Shown: positions 15,122 to 23,047, counted from the stretch's first letter. The stretch: DNA of 30,187 nucleotides from Rhodobacteraceae bacterium UBA6197 (GCA_002422085.1 DISZ01000016.1:40143-70329); one strand, 5' to 3'. The notes: generated by a model from the sequence alone, not told the origin. Numbers and translations are program-made.

Positions 15122-16103
15122 CTACTTTCCAATCAGGCCCTTGGGGCCACCTGCAATCAAAAGTGCCACGTCCGCCATCGCGCGCGTGGGCGACAGTCCC
15201 GGTGGAACCGCGATATAACAGGGTCGCCAATCCGGGCGGAACTTCTGCTTGAAGGCGCGCAGGCCCTCAAAGTTGTAGAATGCTCCTCCGTGCCGGTAGA
15301 TGAACCGCCCGAAACGGTTCCACAGACGTTCGACCGATTTAGAAGACAGGCCCGCCAGAGGCGCCATGCCGAGACTTAGTTCCGCAGCACCTTCTTCGCG
15401 ATAGTGTTCGATCAGGGACAGGAACAGGAATTCCATCATGCCCGAGGCTTCCTCAGGCAGATAGCGCATCAGATCGATGGCAACCTGACGCCCGTCCCCC
15501 GGCGCCAGAATGTTTGCAAAGGCCAGAATGTGCCCTTCGCGGCGAGCCAGGGCGATGGGAAAGCGGTTCAGGTATGCAGGATCGAACTGTCCGAAGGGTA
15601 ATGACCTGCGAGACCGCAGTTGGGTGAAGGCTCAGGGCGGCAAGTCCGATAAGCGTAAGCCCGGTGCCCAAGGCGGCGGCGATATAACCGGAAATGGTCG
15701 CGACCTCGAAGGCGTCCAGCCCAAAAGCCGAATAGATTCTGTACCGGATCGCGCCGCCCGAAATCACGCTGACCCCGATTGTATTTCCAAGCGCATAGCC
15801 CAGTAGCCCACCCATCGCGATGATGCGCGCCGGCAAGGTTTTTCCGATGAATTGCAACGCGAGTGCATCGTATCCGACCAGCGCCGCATACCCGACGACT
15901 GTCGCCGCAATGGCCAACGCCAAGGCATTCGCCGGTGTCGACCTGATTTGCGCCATGACGGTTGCAGGATCGACAGAATGCATGAGGTGGTTGAGCGCGT
16001 AAATCCCGAGTCCAAAGAGAACAATTCCAAAGAGAATGGGCAGCATGGTACGCAGCGAGGCGAAGCTCCGTGTGGTCATGATCTTGCTTGAGGCCCTTTT
16101 CAT
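15122..16103 (-). pseudogene. mprF: mprF with large internal deletion and frame change
   Basis: MprF makes aminoacyl-phosphatidylglycerol (C-terminal DUF2156 synthase) and flips it (N-terminal membrane domain), lowering surface charge. Here the first helices are intact (MTTRSFASLRTMLP, then VGYAALVGYDALAL, LLGYALGNTIGVSVISGGAIRYRIY). The protein then jumps near 15600-15612 to the end of the synthase (DPAYLNRFPIALARREGHILAF, SLGMAPLAGLSSKSVERLW, YNFEGLRAFKQKFRPDW). The two parts are in different frames, and I estimate about 500 central residues are missing relative to a typical 850-residue MprF. A start at 16103 or 16079 is possible. Synthase activity must be lost. The downstream dedA is also truncated, so the whole operon is dead. 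Confidence 0.85.
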
Positions 16104-16239
16104 CGTTCGGGAATACTTCGCAGCTACCATGTCGAACAACGCTATTGGCGACAAGAGAACCGCGCTCGAACTCTTCGATGAAAGGCCCGATTTCGACCGC
16201 GCCCGGGAATGCCTGCGCGCCACCGATGCGCCCGGCCAG

Positions 16240-16677
16240 TCACAGACCGTCGCGAACATCGGGCCCCATCTTCGTCAAATTTACGGCACCGGCCATCAAA
16301 TCCACAAGCTGGACGGCGTAAAGGATGGTGTCGCATGACCCGGCCGCCGCTTTGGATGCAAGAAAGAACGCGGCGCGCAGCAGAATAAGAAGGCCGTTCG
16401 CCGCAGTGATCGGCATCCGCCGCTTCTTGGCCTGAGACAGACGGTCGCTGCGTCTGCCGACCAGTGACAAGCCCGAAGTGCCAACAATGGCCATCGCCGG
16501 GGCTGGAAAGAACATGCCCTTCAGAATCGCGGCCTTGGTCGCTGCAATCGTTGCGTGACTCGCAAAAAGTTCAGAGGATAGCGTTGAGGTCCAGAACGCG
16601 GCGATGGTCAGAAAGCCGATGAGCCCGGCGGCCGCGTGAATTCTTGCCCTCAGGACAGAGACGCCGACTTGCTTCAT
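16240..16677 (-). CDS. Small four-helix membrane protein, unknown function
   Basis: This protein of about 145 residues has four predicted membrane helices (near residues 15-34, 50-70, 88-108 and 115-137) and a Lys/Arg-rich loop (RRSDRLSQAKKRRMP) between the second and third. No family was recognised with confidence. The ORF could open at a TTG three codons upstream, but the ATG at 16677 (MKQVGVSVLRAR) is the more plausible start; no strong Shine-Dalgarno is visible for either. It lies immediately upstream of mprF on the same strand, with its stop inside the region just before the mprF start, and may have belonged to the same operon. Unlike its neighbours it shows no frameshift or internal stop. 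Confidence 0.55.
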   Translation of the reverse strand: MKQVGVSVLRARIHAAAGLIGFLTIAAFWTSTLSSELFASHATIAATKAAILKGMFFPAPAMAIVGTSGLSLVGRRSDRLSQAKKRRMPITAANGLLILLRAAFFLASKAAAGSCDTILYAVQLVDLMAGAVNLTKMGPDVRDGL

Positions 16678-16689
16678 GCCACGCAAGGA

Positions 16690-17496
16690 TTTGGAACAGT
16701 CGTCTTCCGGAACAGATGAGCAGAGGCGACAGCGCTCTCGGGATAGGTCGAGATCAGGGCGATGAACTCGGGATGCGTGAACGCTGGCGCAATTGGGCGA
16801 CGGAGTCCCCGACCGCGTGGTTCAGGAAGACCGGACTGCCACCAATGGCGCGGTGCAATTGCCTCGACGCATAAAGATGCCCTTCCAAAGCTCGGCCCAA
16901 GGTGTCGCCGCCACGTTTGGCGGAGAGGTGCACTGGCCGTCGTCAAAGCAGAACCCGGGGTCCGTCAGGGGCGCGTTTCCGACTTTGTCCGCACCTGCTG
17001 GCAACCAAGAAATATCGACATCCCTCGCGATACCGCCACCGCCGGCCGGCAAACGCGGCTCGCGGTGTTGCGCGCCACCACCCCGCGTGGCGACCGGCTG
17101 CCCAAGCGCGTGGTCGCCGCTGTCCTGCTGATCTTGCGCGGTGGCGGGCCGGGGTATCCGGAGGTGACACGGTCGCACCAACGCTACCATTACCAGCACC
17201 GGGTCAAGATCGAGGCTGTCAAACAAGGCGCTTCGCAGGATGCGACATTCGACATTCGGCGAGGTTTGCGCCAGCATCGGCGCGGCGTTTGGCGGCGCGG
17301 GCGCTATCGCAGGACGCAGATCAACCCGTTCGACGACCGGGCATGAGTGACAGGTGGCGGTGAGGAACGTCAGGCGGGCGGAAACACCCGGCTTGACAGA
17401 TAGAGCAAAGGCGGGTCGCGCTTGCACAGAAACCCAAGAAATGACACTCAATCGGGTGTCCGAATACCGAAATGAACTGAGGCGAGATATCTGTAA
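16690..17496. other. No recognisable gene
   Basis: About 800 bases with long overlapping open frames on both strands, as expected from high G+C. None has a recognisable domain, periodic hydrophobicity or a supported start. A minus-strand stretch around 16830-17000 (DPGFCFDDGQ, AATPWAELWKGIF) reads somewhat like protein and may be the end of a decayed gene. The plus-strand end contains GAGGCGAG at about 17480, which is the probable ribosome binding site of the gene at 17497. Confidence 0.4.
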
Positions 17497-17865
17497 ATGG
17501 CAGATCAGAGACCATCATTCGGTTCAGCGCTTTCGCTGTTTTTCGGTCCTGAGATCCGGGTCTGGCGGGGCGAGGCGTCGCTTCGGTCGGTTTTCTGGGG
17601 GTATGGAGTCGCAACCAGCTCGATCATCGTGCTGCTGTTTGTCACGGCCTACGCTCTGAACCAGATCGCCTTTCAACAAACGCTGATTGTCGTTTCAGCG
17701 TTCTATACCGTCTGGATTATCGTCGGGATCTGGCGGTGCTCGTCGAACGCTGCGCCGTTCTGGGGCGGGCTTGCAAGACTGCTGAGTGTGGCATGGACGT
17801 TGAATACCGCGCTTGTGCTCATATTCTTGCAGATCGATCTTCTGGTGAACTTTCTGCAAAGATAG
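17497..17865 (+). CDS. Small integral membrane protein, unknown function
   Basis: This 122-residue protein has a short cytoplasmic N terminus (LSLFFGPEIRVWRGEASL) and three predicted helices (about residues 35-55, 62-80 and 95-117). A FYTVWIIVGIWRCSSNAAPFWGGLARL segment lies around the second helix. The Trp-Arg-Cys-x-x-Asn region after a V-G-I-W run recurs in small membrane proteins of many proteobacteria, but I know no function. The ATG at 17497 is supported by GAGGCGAG about 10 bases upstream. It converges on the Nfu-like gene, leaving a 92-base gap without a clear terminator. It could be part of the stress island or an unrelated single gene. Confidence 0.65.
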   Translation: MADQRPSFGSALSLFFGPEIRVWRGEASLRSVFWGYGVATSSIIVLLFVTAYALNQIAFQQTLIVVSAFYTVWIIVGIWRCSSNAAPFWGGLARLLSVAWTLNTALVLIFLQIDLLVNFLQR

Positions 17866-17957
17866 CTCCGCTGACCAGTGCGTCCGTTCGCCCCCTGGCG
17901 CCGCCTCTGACTTGGCAAGGCTCGACGCGCGCGGATACCGATTTCGGGCGCCTGCCG

Positions 17958-19199
17958 TCAATCGGTCCCCGGATTTGCCATCAGGTGTCGACGGTGAAAG
18001 TCCAGATCGGATTCATCAGGCTGCGGGCCGCGCCCCAGCGCCCGGGCCAAATCGAAAAAACCCTGGCCGGGGCTATGTGCCGGCCCGCGCGAAACGGCAC
18101 GCGCTGCGATGAACGGGCGGTCGGCGGCGGCATCCTCGCGCATCGTGGCCTCGAGCGCCGCAGTGACCTTGCGCACCGATCCCGGCGCATACATGCCCAA
18201 CGCGCGCGCCAACTGGCCATAGGTGATCATTGGCAGCATCGCGGGCGGCAGGCCCTCGAGATAGGCGCGCACCCGGTGCGGCAGATCGCTGGTCGCCTGT
18301 TCGGCCGTCGATGGCTGTCGTGGCGGCGGCACCTCGCTTGCGGTTCCGTCTGGCAGGACATCGGCGGCCCAGGCCCGCCGCGCGCCACGCACAATCACCC
18401 GAGTGTGATCCGCTTGCGCCCCCGACGCGGTCTGGGTCGTGATCGTGACATCACCGCGCGCCAGCCCGGCCTGCAATTGCACGGGCGTCAGCCCAAGGCG
18501 GGGCGCGAGATAGTCAGGATCAATCGTCACTTGACCACCCTCCCAACCGATACAACCGGCCGGCACCCGCCGCGCGAAGGTTGGACCTTGGCCCGGTTCG
18601 CCTTGATAGAACGGGTTTTGTCCGGTCGCGTGATCGGTCACGTCGACGATTTCGCGGATCCATGGCAGAGCGTCGCGCAAAATCCTTTCGACGCCATTGC
18701 GAAGCGTCAGGGATGACGACGCGCAGCCATGACAGCCGCCTGACATGCGCAGATAGACGACGCCATCCTCGACACTTTCTGCCGAAACACGGCCCCCGTG
18801 TTTGGCAATCGACGGGTTGGCCTGCCGGTCGAGGATCTCATTTGCCGCCGCCAGCAGCGACGCGTCATTCGCCAAAGGCCGGGGCTCATCCGCCGGGTCG
18901 CCAAGCGGCCATTCGGCACTGCCCAGAACCTGCCGGATCGCTTCGGCGACGGGTGCCTTGAGCGCCTGCCAGTCGTGGCCGGGGGCGCAGGTCACCAGGA
19001 TCGTCTCGCCCGACACTGTCAGCTTTCGCACGCCGTTGATGGCGAACAGCGCCACCGCCAGTGGCGTGGTCTGTTGCACACTTTCAAAGCTCATCGCCCG
19101 GCCGGGCTGGATCGGTGCTTCCAAGATGAAACGCATCGTTTGCGGGTCGCGAAGCGACGCCTGCGCCCGTATCCTGCGCACCGCCGAGGCGTCAGACAT
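17958..19199 (-). CDS. Nfu/NifU-like Fe-S scaffold with extra C-terminal domain
   Basis: This 413-residue protein joins three parts. Residues 20-95 resemble the Nfu N-terminal domain (MRFILEAPIQPGRAMSFES, LFAINGVRKLTVSGETILV). Residues 115-190 are a NifU-type C-terminal domain with the cluster-binding pair Cys-His-Gly-Cys in SGGCHGCASSSLTLRNGVERIL. The remaining 200 or so residues form a domain I cannot name, including MITYGQLARALGMYAPGSVRKV near the C terminus. Typical Nfu proteins are about 190 residues, so the extension is unusual. The ATG at 19199 overlaps the stop of the Mrp gene by eight bases, whereas the ORF extends 43 codons further into that gene without support. A role in delivering Fe-S clusters with Mrp is inferred from family and context. 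Confidence 0.8.
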   Translation of the reverse strand: MSDASAVRRIRAQASLRDPQTMRFILEAPIQPGRAMSFESVQQTTPLAVALFAINGVRKLTVSGETILVTCAPGHDWQALKAPVAEAIRQVLGSAEWPLGDPADEPRPLANDASLLAAANEILDRQANPSIAKHGGRVSAESVEDGVVYLRMSGGCHGCASSSLTLRNGVERILRDALPWIREIVDVTDHATGQNPFYQGEPGQGPTFARRVPAGCIGWEGGQVTIDPDYLAPRLGLTPVQLQAGLARGDVTITTQTASGAQADHTRVIVRGARRAWAADVLPDGTASEVPPPRQPSTAEQATSDLPHRVRAYLEGLPPAMLPMITYGQLARALGMYAPGSVRKVTAALEATMREDAAADRPFIAARAVSRGPAHSPGQGFFDLARALGRGPQPDESDLDFHRRHLMANPGTD

Positions 19200-20388
19200 C
19201 TTCGGCCTCGGCGCTTTCAATCCCGCGCAAGGTGGCCAGCGGGTAAATCCCGGAGTCATGCCCGTCGCTGAACGCCACGCCGAAGGCATAATTGCCGACG
19301 CTCCAGATCCGCGTCGGCACGACATCAAGTGGCACCGACGCCGGATTCAGCAACCGCTTGCCGCTGACCTCGTCCCGGCAGGCCGCGCAGTTGCACGCCA
19401 GACGCAACTCGCGCGGGTCGATGGTCTGGGTCCAGGCCGACCAGCGGATGACCAGGCCCGTCACGCCGAAGTCCAGCGCCAGCGGCCGATCCGTTGCTGA
19501 CCTAGGCTCGACCGAGACCGGCGCGGGCTTGCCAGTGCCTGCGTCCAGATGCCAGTCGAACGGAACCTGCAAACCGGGTGTCTGGGCCATGTCCCCCATC
19601 AAGGTGTCGGCGATGCGGCCATAGGCTCGGGCGGCGGGGCTGTCCGGCGCGATGACCGCCAGCGGCACGCCGTTGTCACCGCTGTCCACGATTGCCGGAT
19701 CAAGCGGAATGGCCCCCAGAAACGGCACGTCCAGGGTGGCTGCGATCTTGCTTGCGCCACCCTGATGAAAGATATGCGTGACCTCGCCGCAGGAAGGGCA
19801 GGTAAAGCCGCTCATGTTCTCGACAATCCCGAGAATTGGCACCTTCACCTTCTCCAGCATCCGCAATCCGCGCCGCGCGATCTTCAGACTGACGTCCTGC
19901 GGAGTGCTGACGACGACGGCGCCGGTCAGCGGAAACGACTGCGCAAGGGTCAGCTGCGTGTCGCCGGTGCCCGGTGGCAAATCAAGAAGCAATATGTCCA
20001 ACTCTCCCCAAGCCACTTGCGTGATGAACATCTGAAGGTATTTCGTCACCATCGGGCCGCGCAGGATCGCCGGATTGTCGTCTCCGGTCAGCATCCCCAT
20101 CGAGATCACCTTGACGCCGTGTGCCTCGGCCGGAGTGACCTTGCCCTGCCGCGACATGGCCGGGGGCGCGTCCGTGACGATGCCCAGCATGCCGGGGATC
20201 GACGGCCCGTAAAGATCGGCATCCACCAGCCCGACGCGAAGCCCCCGCTGCGCCAATGTCACCGCCAGATTGGCCGTCACGGTCGATTTGCCGACCCCGC
20301 CCTTGCCGCTGGCAACGGCGATGATGCGCCCAAGATGCGACAATGGCCCTGTCGCGGGACGCGCGGTTGCTGCGTTTGGGGCGGTCAT
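19192..20388 (-). CDS. mrp: Mrp/ApbC P-loop Fe-S carrier fused to a DUF971 domain
   Basis: This 398-residue protein carries Fe-S clusters to target apoproteins as the ApbC/NBP35 family does. The deviant Walker A motif GKGGVGKST is at about residues 28-36. DADLYGPSIPGML, DLPPGTGDTQLT and the cluster-binding FTCPSCG follow. Residues 300-395 form a second domain with the features of DUF971 (the N-terminal domain of gamma-butyrobetaine hydroxylase): LRLACNCAACRDEVSGKRLL, then FGVAFSDGHDSGIYPLATLR. That domain binds a metal in its hydroxylase setting. The ATG at 20388 overlaps the nsrR stop (ATGA), and the stop overlaps the Nfu-like gene, so these are one operon. The DUF971 fusion probably adds a metal-binding or partner-binding function. 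Confidence 0.9.
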   Translation of the reverse strand: MTAPNAATARPATGPLSHLGRIIAVASGKGGVGKSTVTANLAVTLAQRGLRVGLVDADLYGPSIPGMLGIVTDAPPAMSRQGKVTPAEAHGVKVISMGMLTGDDNPAILRGPMVTKYLQMFITQVAWGELDILLLDLPPGTGDTQLTLAQSFPLTGAVVVSTPQDVSLKIARRGLRMLEKVKVPILGIVENMSGFTCPSCGEVTHIFHQGGASKIAATLDVPFLGAIPLDPAIVDSGDNGVPLAVIAPDSPAARAYGRIADTLMGDMAQTPGLQVPFDWHLDAGTGKPAPVSVEPRSATDRPLALDFGVTGLVIRWSAWTQTIDPRELRLACNCAACRDEVSGKRLLNPASVPLDVVPTRIWSVGNYAFGVAFSDGHDSGIYPLATLRGIESAEAEDV

Positions 20389-20831
20389 GGTGCCAGCCTC
20401 CTGTCATTGCCGGAAGGTGAAAGAAAATCTGCGGGTTGCAGCATGACATCCGCCAGTGAGTGTTGGTCCATGACCGCAAGGAAGGCGGCCAATGCGGCCT
20501 GCACGATCACCGGCAATTTGCAGGCCCTGGTGATCGTGCAGGTGCTTTGCGGCCCCAGACACTCGACCATCTGGTAGTCCGGTTCCGTCAGCCGCAGCAC
20601 ATCGCCCAGCTTGATGTCGCCGGGCGGCCGGGCCAGCGTGAACCCGCCGGCGCGCCCCCGTTGCGATCGCAAGAACCCGGCCTGCCCGAGAGTAAGAACC
20701 ACCTTCATGATATGGCCGCGCGAAACCGGAAAAGCCTTGAGTGTTTCATCAATGGTCACCAGCCGATCCGGATTTGCCGCCGCATACATCAGCACCCTCA
20801 GCGCGTAGTCGGACAGCATGGTCAGTCGCAT
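20385..20831 (-). CDS. nsrR: Rrf2-family NO-sensing repressor, NsrR type
   Basis: This 148-residue winged-helix regulator matches NsrR. It starts MRLTMLSDYALRVLMYAA and continues with VSRGHIMKVVLTLGQAGFL and RGRAGGFTLARPP (recognition helix and wing). Three cysteines, Cys91, Cys98 and Cys104, lie in VECLGPQSTCTITRAC, and Asp8 corresponds to the fourth cluster ligand known in actinobacterial NsrR. NsrR holds an Fe-S cluster that reacts with nitric oxide and releases DNA. The Cys91-Cys98 spacing is longer than in the E. coli protein. The ATG at 20831 overlaps the end of the upstream gltD-like gene by 10 bases; longer starts would run deep into that gene. The palindrome at 22399-22413 is its likely operator and would make the operon autoregulated. 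Confidence 0.85.
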   Translation of the reverse strand: MRLTMLSDYALRVLMYAAANPDRLVTIDETLKAFPVSRGHIMKVVLTLGQAGFLRSQRGRAGGFTLARPPGDIKLGDVLRLTEPDYQMVECLGPQSTCTITRACKLPVIVQAALAAFLAVMDQHSLADVMLQPADFLSPSGNDRRLAP

Positions 20832-22357
20832 GGGCGGTCTTCCTTTTGGTCTGCAACGAGCGGCGTCGGCGGGCAGGATGCCGTTGTCGGTCGGCTTTGG
20901 GCAAGGGCCGTATTCGCGAGAAAGTGCATGACCTGAGCGGCAACTTCGCGCCCTTCGCGGATCGCCCAAACCGCCAGCGAGGGCCCGAGGCGCGCATCGC
21001 CGGCAACAAACACACCGTCAACCGCGGTCATTCTTGAACTGCTGTCGGCGTCAATCCGGCCCCGTGCCGACATGGCGACGCGGCCAGACGTTAGCGGCCC
21101 GGCGTCCTCAACCATGAAACCAAGCGCGTTGATCACCAGATCCGCAGCTATTTCAAAGTCTGAACCGGGCACCTTGCTCGGCGCGAGCCGGCCTCCAGTC
21201 TCCGAGATGACAAGTTCGGTGCGATGGGCACGCACGGTGCGCACGGCGCCGCTCTGGCCAAAACCCTCGGGCTGCGAAGCGATCACCTCCACCGGCACGT
21301 CAGACAGGGCCTCCGGCTGGCTCTGCCAGTCGAAGGCGGCGCCTTCTTCCTCGGCATGGGCCACCTCGCGCGAGGAACCGGGCATGTTGGCCCGGTCGCG
21401 GCGGTAAAGGCAGGTGACGCCGGCCGCACCCTGACGAACGGCGGTGCGCACGCAGTCCATCGCGGTGTCGCCGCCGCCGATCACCACGGCCCACTTGCCC
21501 GCGGCGTCGATCTCGGGTGCCGGGGTCTCGCCGATCAGCGCGCGACTGGACGAGACCAGATAGTCCATCGCCGAGATCACCCCGGCCAGATCGGTGCCGG
21601 GAATATCCAGTCGGCGCGCTGAATGCGCGCCATAAGCCAATACCACAGCCTCGTGGCTCTGCCGAAGGTCGTCCAGGGCAAGATTTCCGCCCAGTACCTG
21701 ATCTCCGTGAAATTTCACACCGGCCTCGATCAAAAGGGCACTGCGCCGGGCGACGATTTTCTGCTCCATCTTGAATTCGGGAATGCCGTAGGACATCAGC
21801 CCACCCATGCGCGCGTGGCGGTCATATATATGAACCTCATGGCCTGCCGCACGCAGTTCTTCGGCGGCGGCCATGCCGGCGGGGCCCGCGCCGACGATGC
21901 CGACGCTCTGGCCGGTCAAGCGCACCGGGCGGCGTGGCTTCACCCATCCCTTCGCCCAGGCGGTATCGCCGATATGGCGTTCGACCGCACCGATGGTGAC
22001 CGTGCCGTGCCCGGCCTGTTCCAGAGTGCAGGCCCATTTTGCCTCACACAGGCGGTCCTGCGGGCAGATGCGCCCGCAGATTTCGGGGAAGTTGTTGGTC
22101 GCCTGCGCCAACCGATAAGCCTCTTCCATGCGGCCTTCGGCCGTCATCTTCAGCCAGTCGGGGATATTGTTGTGCAACGGGCAGAAGACCTGGCAGTAGG
22201 GCGTCCCGCACTGTTCGCAGCGCGACGCCTGGGCGGATGCCTCTTCTGGCGCGTAGTCGGGCAGAATCTCCAAATGATCGCGGTTGCGGTCCTTTGGTTT
22301 GCGTTTGTCAGCCATTCGGCGCTCGAGCGAGACGTATTTCTGCATTCGGTCGACCAT
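20822..22357 (-). CDS. gltD: GltD-like NADPH-dependent Fe-S flavoprotein
   Basis: This 511-residue protein is of the glutamate synthase small subunit type. The N-terminal Fe-S domain shows ASRCEQCGTPYCQVFCPLHN and ICGRICPQDRLCEAKWAC. The FAD site is VGIVGAGPAGMAAAEELRAAG with GGLMSYGIPEFKM, the NADPH site is VVIGGGDTAMDCVRTAVRQG, and the closing motif is VFVAGDARLGPSLAVWAIREG. The normal partner, the large subunit GltB, is not in the window. Proteins of this kind act as general NADPH-to-Fe-S electron carriers. Its position as first gene of an NsrR operon with Fe-S carriers suggests it supplies electrons for cluster repair or NO detoxification (inference). The ATG at 22357 has AAGGAGGAA a few bases upstream and lies about 17 bases after the predicted transcription start. 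Confidence 0.9.
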   Translation of the reverse strand: MVDRMQKYVSLERRMADKRKPKDRNRDHLEILPDYAPEEASAQASRCEQCGTPYCQVFCPLHNNIPDWLKMTAEGRMEEAYRLAQATNNFPEICGRICPQDRLCEAKWACTLEQAGHGTVTIGAVERHIGDTAWAKGWVKPRRPVRLTGQSVGIVGAGPAGMAAAEELRAAGHEVHIYDRHARMGGLMSYGIPEFKMEQKIVARRSALLIEAGVKFHGDQVLGGNLALDDLRQSHEAVVLAYGAHSARRLDIPGTDLAGVISAMDYLVSSSRALIGETPAPEIDAAGKWAVVIGGGDTAMDCVRTAVRQGAAGVTCLYRRDRANMPGSSREVAHAEEEGAAFDWQSQPEALSDVPVEVIASQPEGFGQSGAVRTVRAHRTELVISETGGRLAPSKVPGSDFEIAADLVINALGFMVEDAGPLTSGRVAMSARGRIDADSSSRMTAVDGVFVAGDARLGPSLAVWAIREGREVAAQVMHFLANTALAQSRPTTASCPPTPLVADQKEDRPCD

Positions 22358-22380
22358 GGGTTCCTCCTTGCGGTCTCATC

Positions 22381-22409
22381 TTCATACGCCCCAAAAAGAA
22401 TATTGACAA
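22381..22409 (-). promoter_or_regulatory. Promoter of the gltD-nsrR-mrp-nfu operon
   Basis: On the minus strand TTGTCA (22404-22409 in plus coordinates) and TATGAA (22381-22386) are separated by exactly 17 bases. This matches the housekeeping sigma consensus well. The implied transcription start is near 22374, followed by AAGGAGGAA and the ATG at 22357. The -35 lies inside the palindrome at 22399-22413. Confidence 0.6.
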
Positions 22410-22413
22410 TATT
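22399..22413. promoter_or_regulatory. Palindromic operator, candidate NsrR site, between divergent operons
   Basis: AATATTG-A-CAATATT is a perfect 7-1-7 palindrome. Counting imperfect flanks, from GCCCCAAAAAG to TTTCTTTCTGGGC, 14 of 18 positions per arm are symmetric. It covers the -35 elements of both divergent promoters, so a bound dimer would block both arms. An Rrf2 regulator is encoded in the operon. The core differs from the enterobacterial NsrR consensus, so NsrR binding is inference. Confidence 0.6.
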
Positions 22414-22431
22414 TCTTTCTGGGCGTAGCAA
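22403..22431 (+). promoter_or_regulatory. Promoter of the DUF2249-DUF6522-RIC genes
   Basis: TTGACA at 22403-22408 is a perfect -35. The -10 candidate TAGCAA at 22426-22431 is 17 bases downstream but weak, so activation or a nonstandard -10 may be involved. The transcription start would be near 22438, about 23 bases before the ATG at 22461. Confidence 0.45.
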
Positions 22432-22460
22432 TCAGATGCTCAGGATCAAAGGAGATGCCC

Positions 22461-22715
22461 ATGTCCACTTCCGCTACCGCCGCCACCCCCGCAATCGTCG
22501 ATCTGCGCACCATGATCCCGCCCGAACGTCACGCAACTGTATTTGCGGCGCTTGATGCGCTCGATCCCGGCGCAACTTTCGTGCTGATCAACGACCACGC
22601 TCCGATTCCGCTACTTCGGGGAATCGAACAAAACTGGCCAGATCAGTTTGTAGCCGAGTTCCTGCTTGACGGGCCGGAGGTCTGGCAGGTGGCCATCACC
22701 CGCAACGACACCTGA
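22461..22715 (+). CDS. DUF2249 protein
   Basis: This 84-residue protein has the DUF2249 pattern: IVDLRTMIPPERHATVF, then LDPGATFVLINDHAPIPLL and a closing FLLDGPEVWQVAITR. DUF2249 proteins are common beside hemerythrin/RIC, NsrR and denitrification genes. The fold resembles TusA-like (SirA) proteins, but the reaction is unknown. The start is set at the ATG at 22461 because GGAG (22451-22454) abuts the other in-frame ATG at 22455 and gives the correct 6-base spacing only to the second. It is the first gene of the plus-strand arm and about 100 bases from the start of gltD, with the shared operator between them. Confidence 0.88.
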   Translation: MSTSATAATPAIVDLRTMIPPERHATVFAALDALDPGATFVLINDHAPIPLLRGIEQNWPDQFVAEFLLDGPEVWQVAITRNDT

Positions 22716-22733
22716 TCGAAGAAAGCCACGACA

Positions 22734-23003
22734 ATGCGCCTTGAACCGACGGAAACCGGATTTCAGATCGACGCGGGCGATCTTGCCCCGTTGCTTGGGC
22801 TTGCGCAGGAAAACGTGCAGCGCCTGATGCGGGAAGGCAAGATCAACAGCCTGAGCGAAGAAGGGCAGGAAGAAGACGAAGGGCGACATCGGATTACCTT
22901 TCGCTACGGTTCGACCCGTGTGCGCCTGACCGTCAACAAACAAGGCGAGGTTCTGTTGCGCACTCGGGCGAGCGTCGCGCCACGCCACGCCACGCCACAT
23001 TGA
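22734..23003 (+). CDS. DUF6522 protein
   Basis: This 89-residue protein matches the DUF6522 family: FQIDAGDLAPLLGLAQENVQRLMREGKINS, a short acidic loop, then RHRITFRYGSTRVRLTVNKQGEVL. The family is small, of unknown function, and usually found beside DUF2249 and NO- or denitrification-related genes, as here. The Arg-rich strand pair suggests a small beta-sheet binding domain. The ATG at 22734 follows DUF2249 by 18 bases with a modest AAGAAAG upstream. The last ten residues (SVAPRHATPH) are encoded partly by a CGCCA tandem repeat and may not be conserved. Confidence 0.75.
   Translation: MRLEPTETGFQIDAGDLAPLLGLAQENVQRLMREGKINSLSEEGQEEDEGRHRITFRYGSTRVRLTVNKQGEVLLRTRASVAPRHATPH
22978..22997. repeat. 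CGCCA pentanucleotide repeat, four copies
   Basis: Four perfect CGCCA units lie just before the stop codon of the DUF6522 gene. Because the unit is five bases, gain or loss of a copy would change the frame and alter or extend the C terminus. Confidence 0.7.
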
Positions 23004-23047
23004 ACGGACTCGATTCCGATCCACCGAAATAGCGTCGGAGGGCCTTG

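Noticed and set aside
16822..17451. A minus-strand frame considered as a decayed VirJ/AcvB-type hydrolase because of its place upstream of mprF.
   Set aside because: No Gly-x-Ser-x-Gly nucleophile motif or other alignable block could be found, so the association rests on position only.
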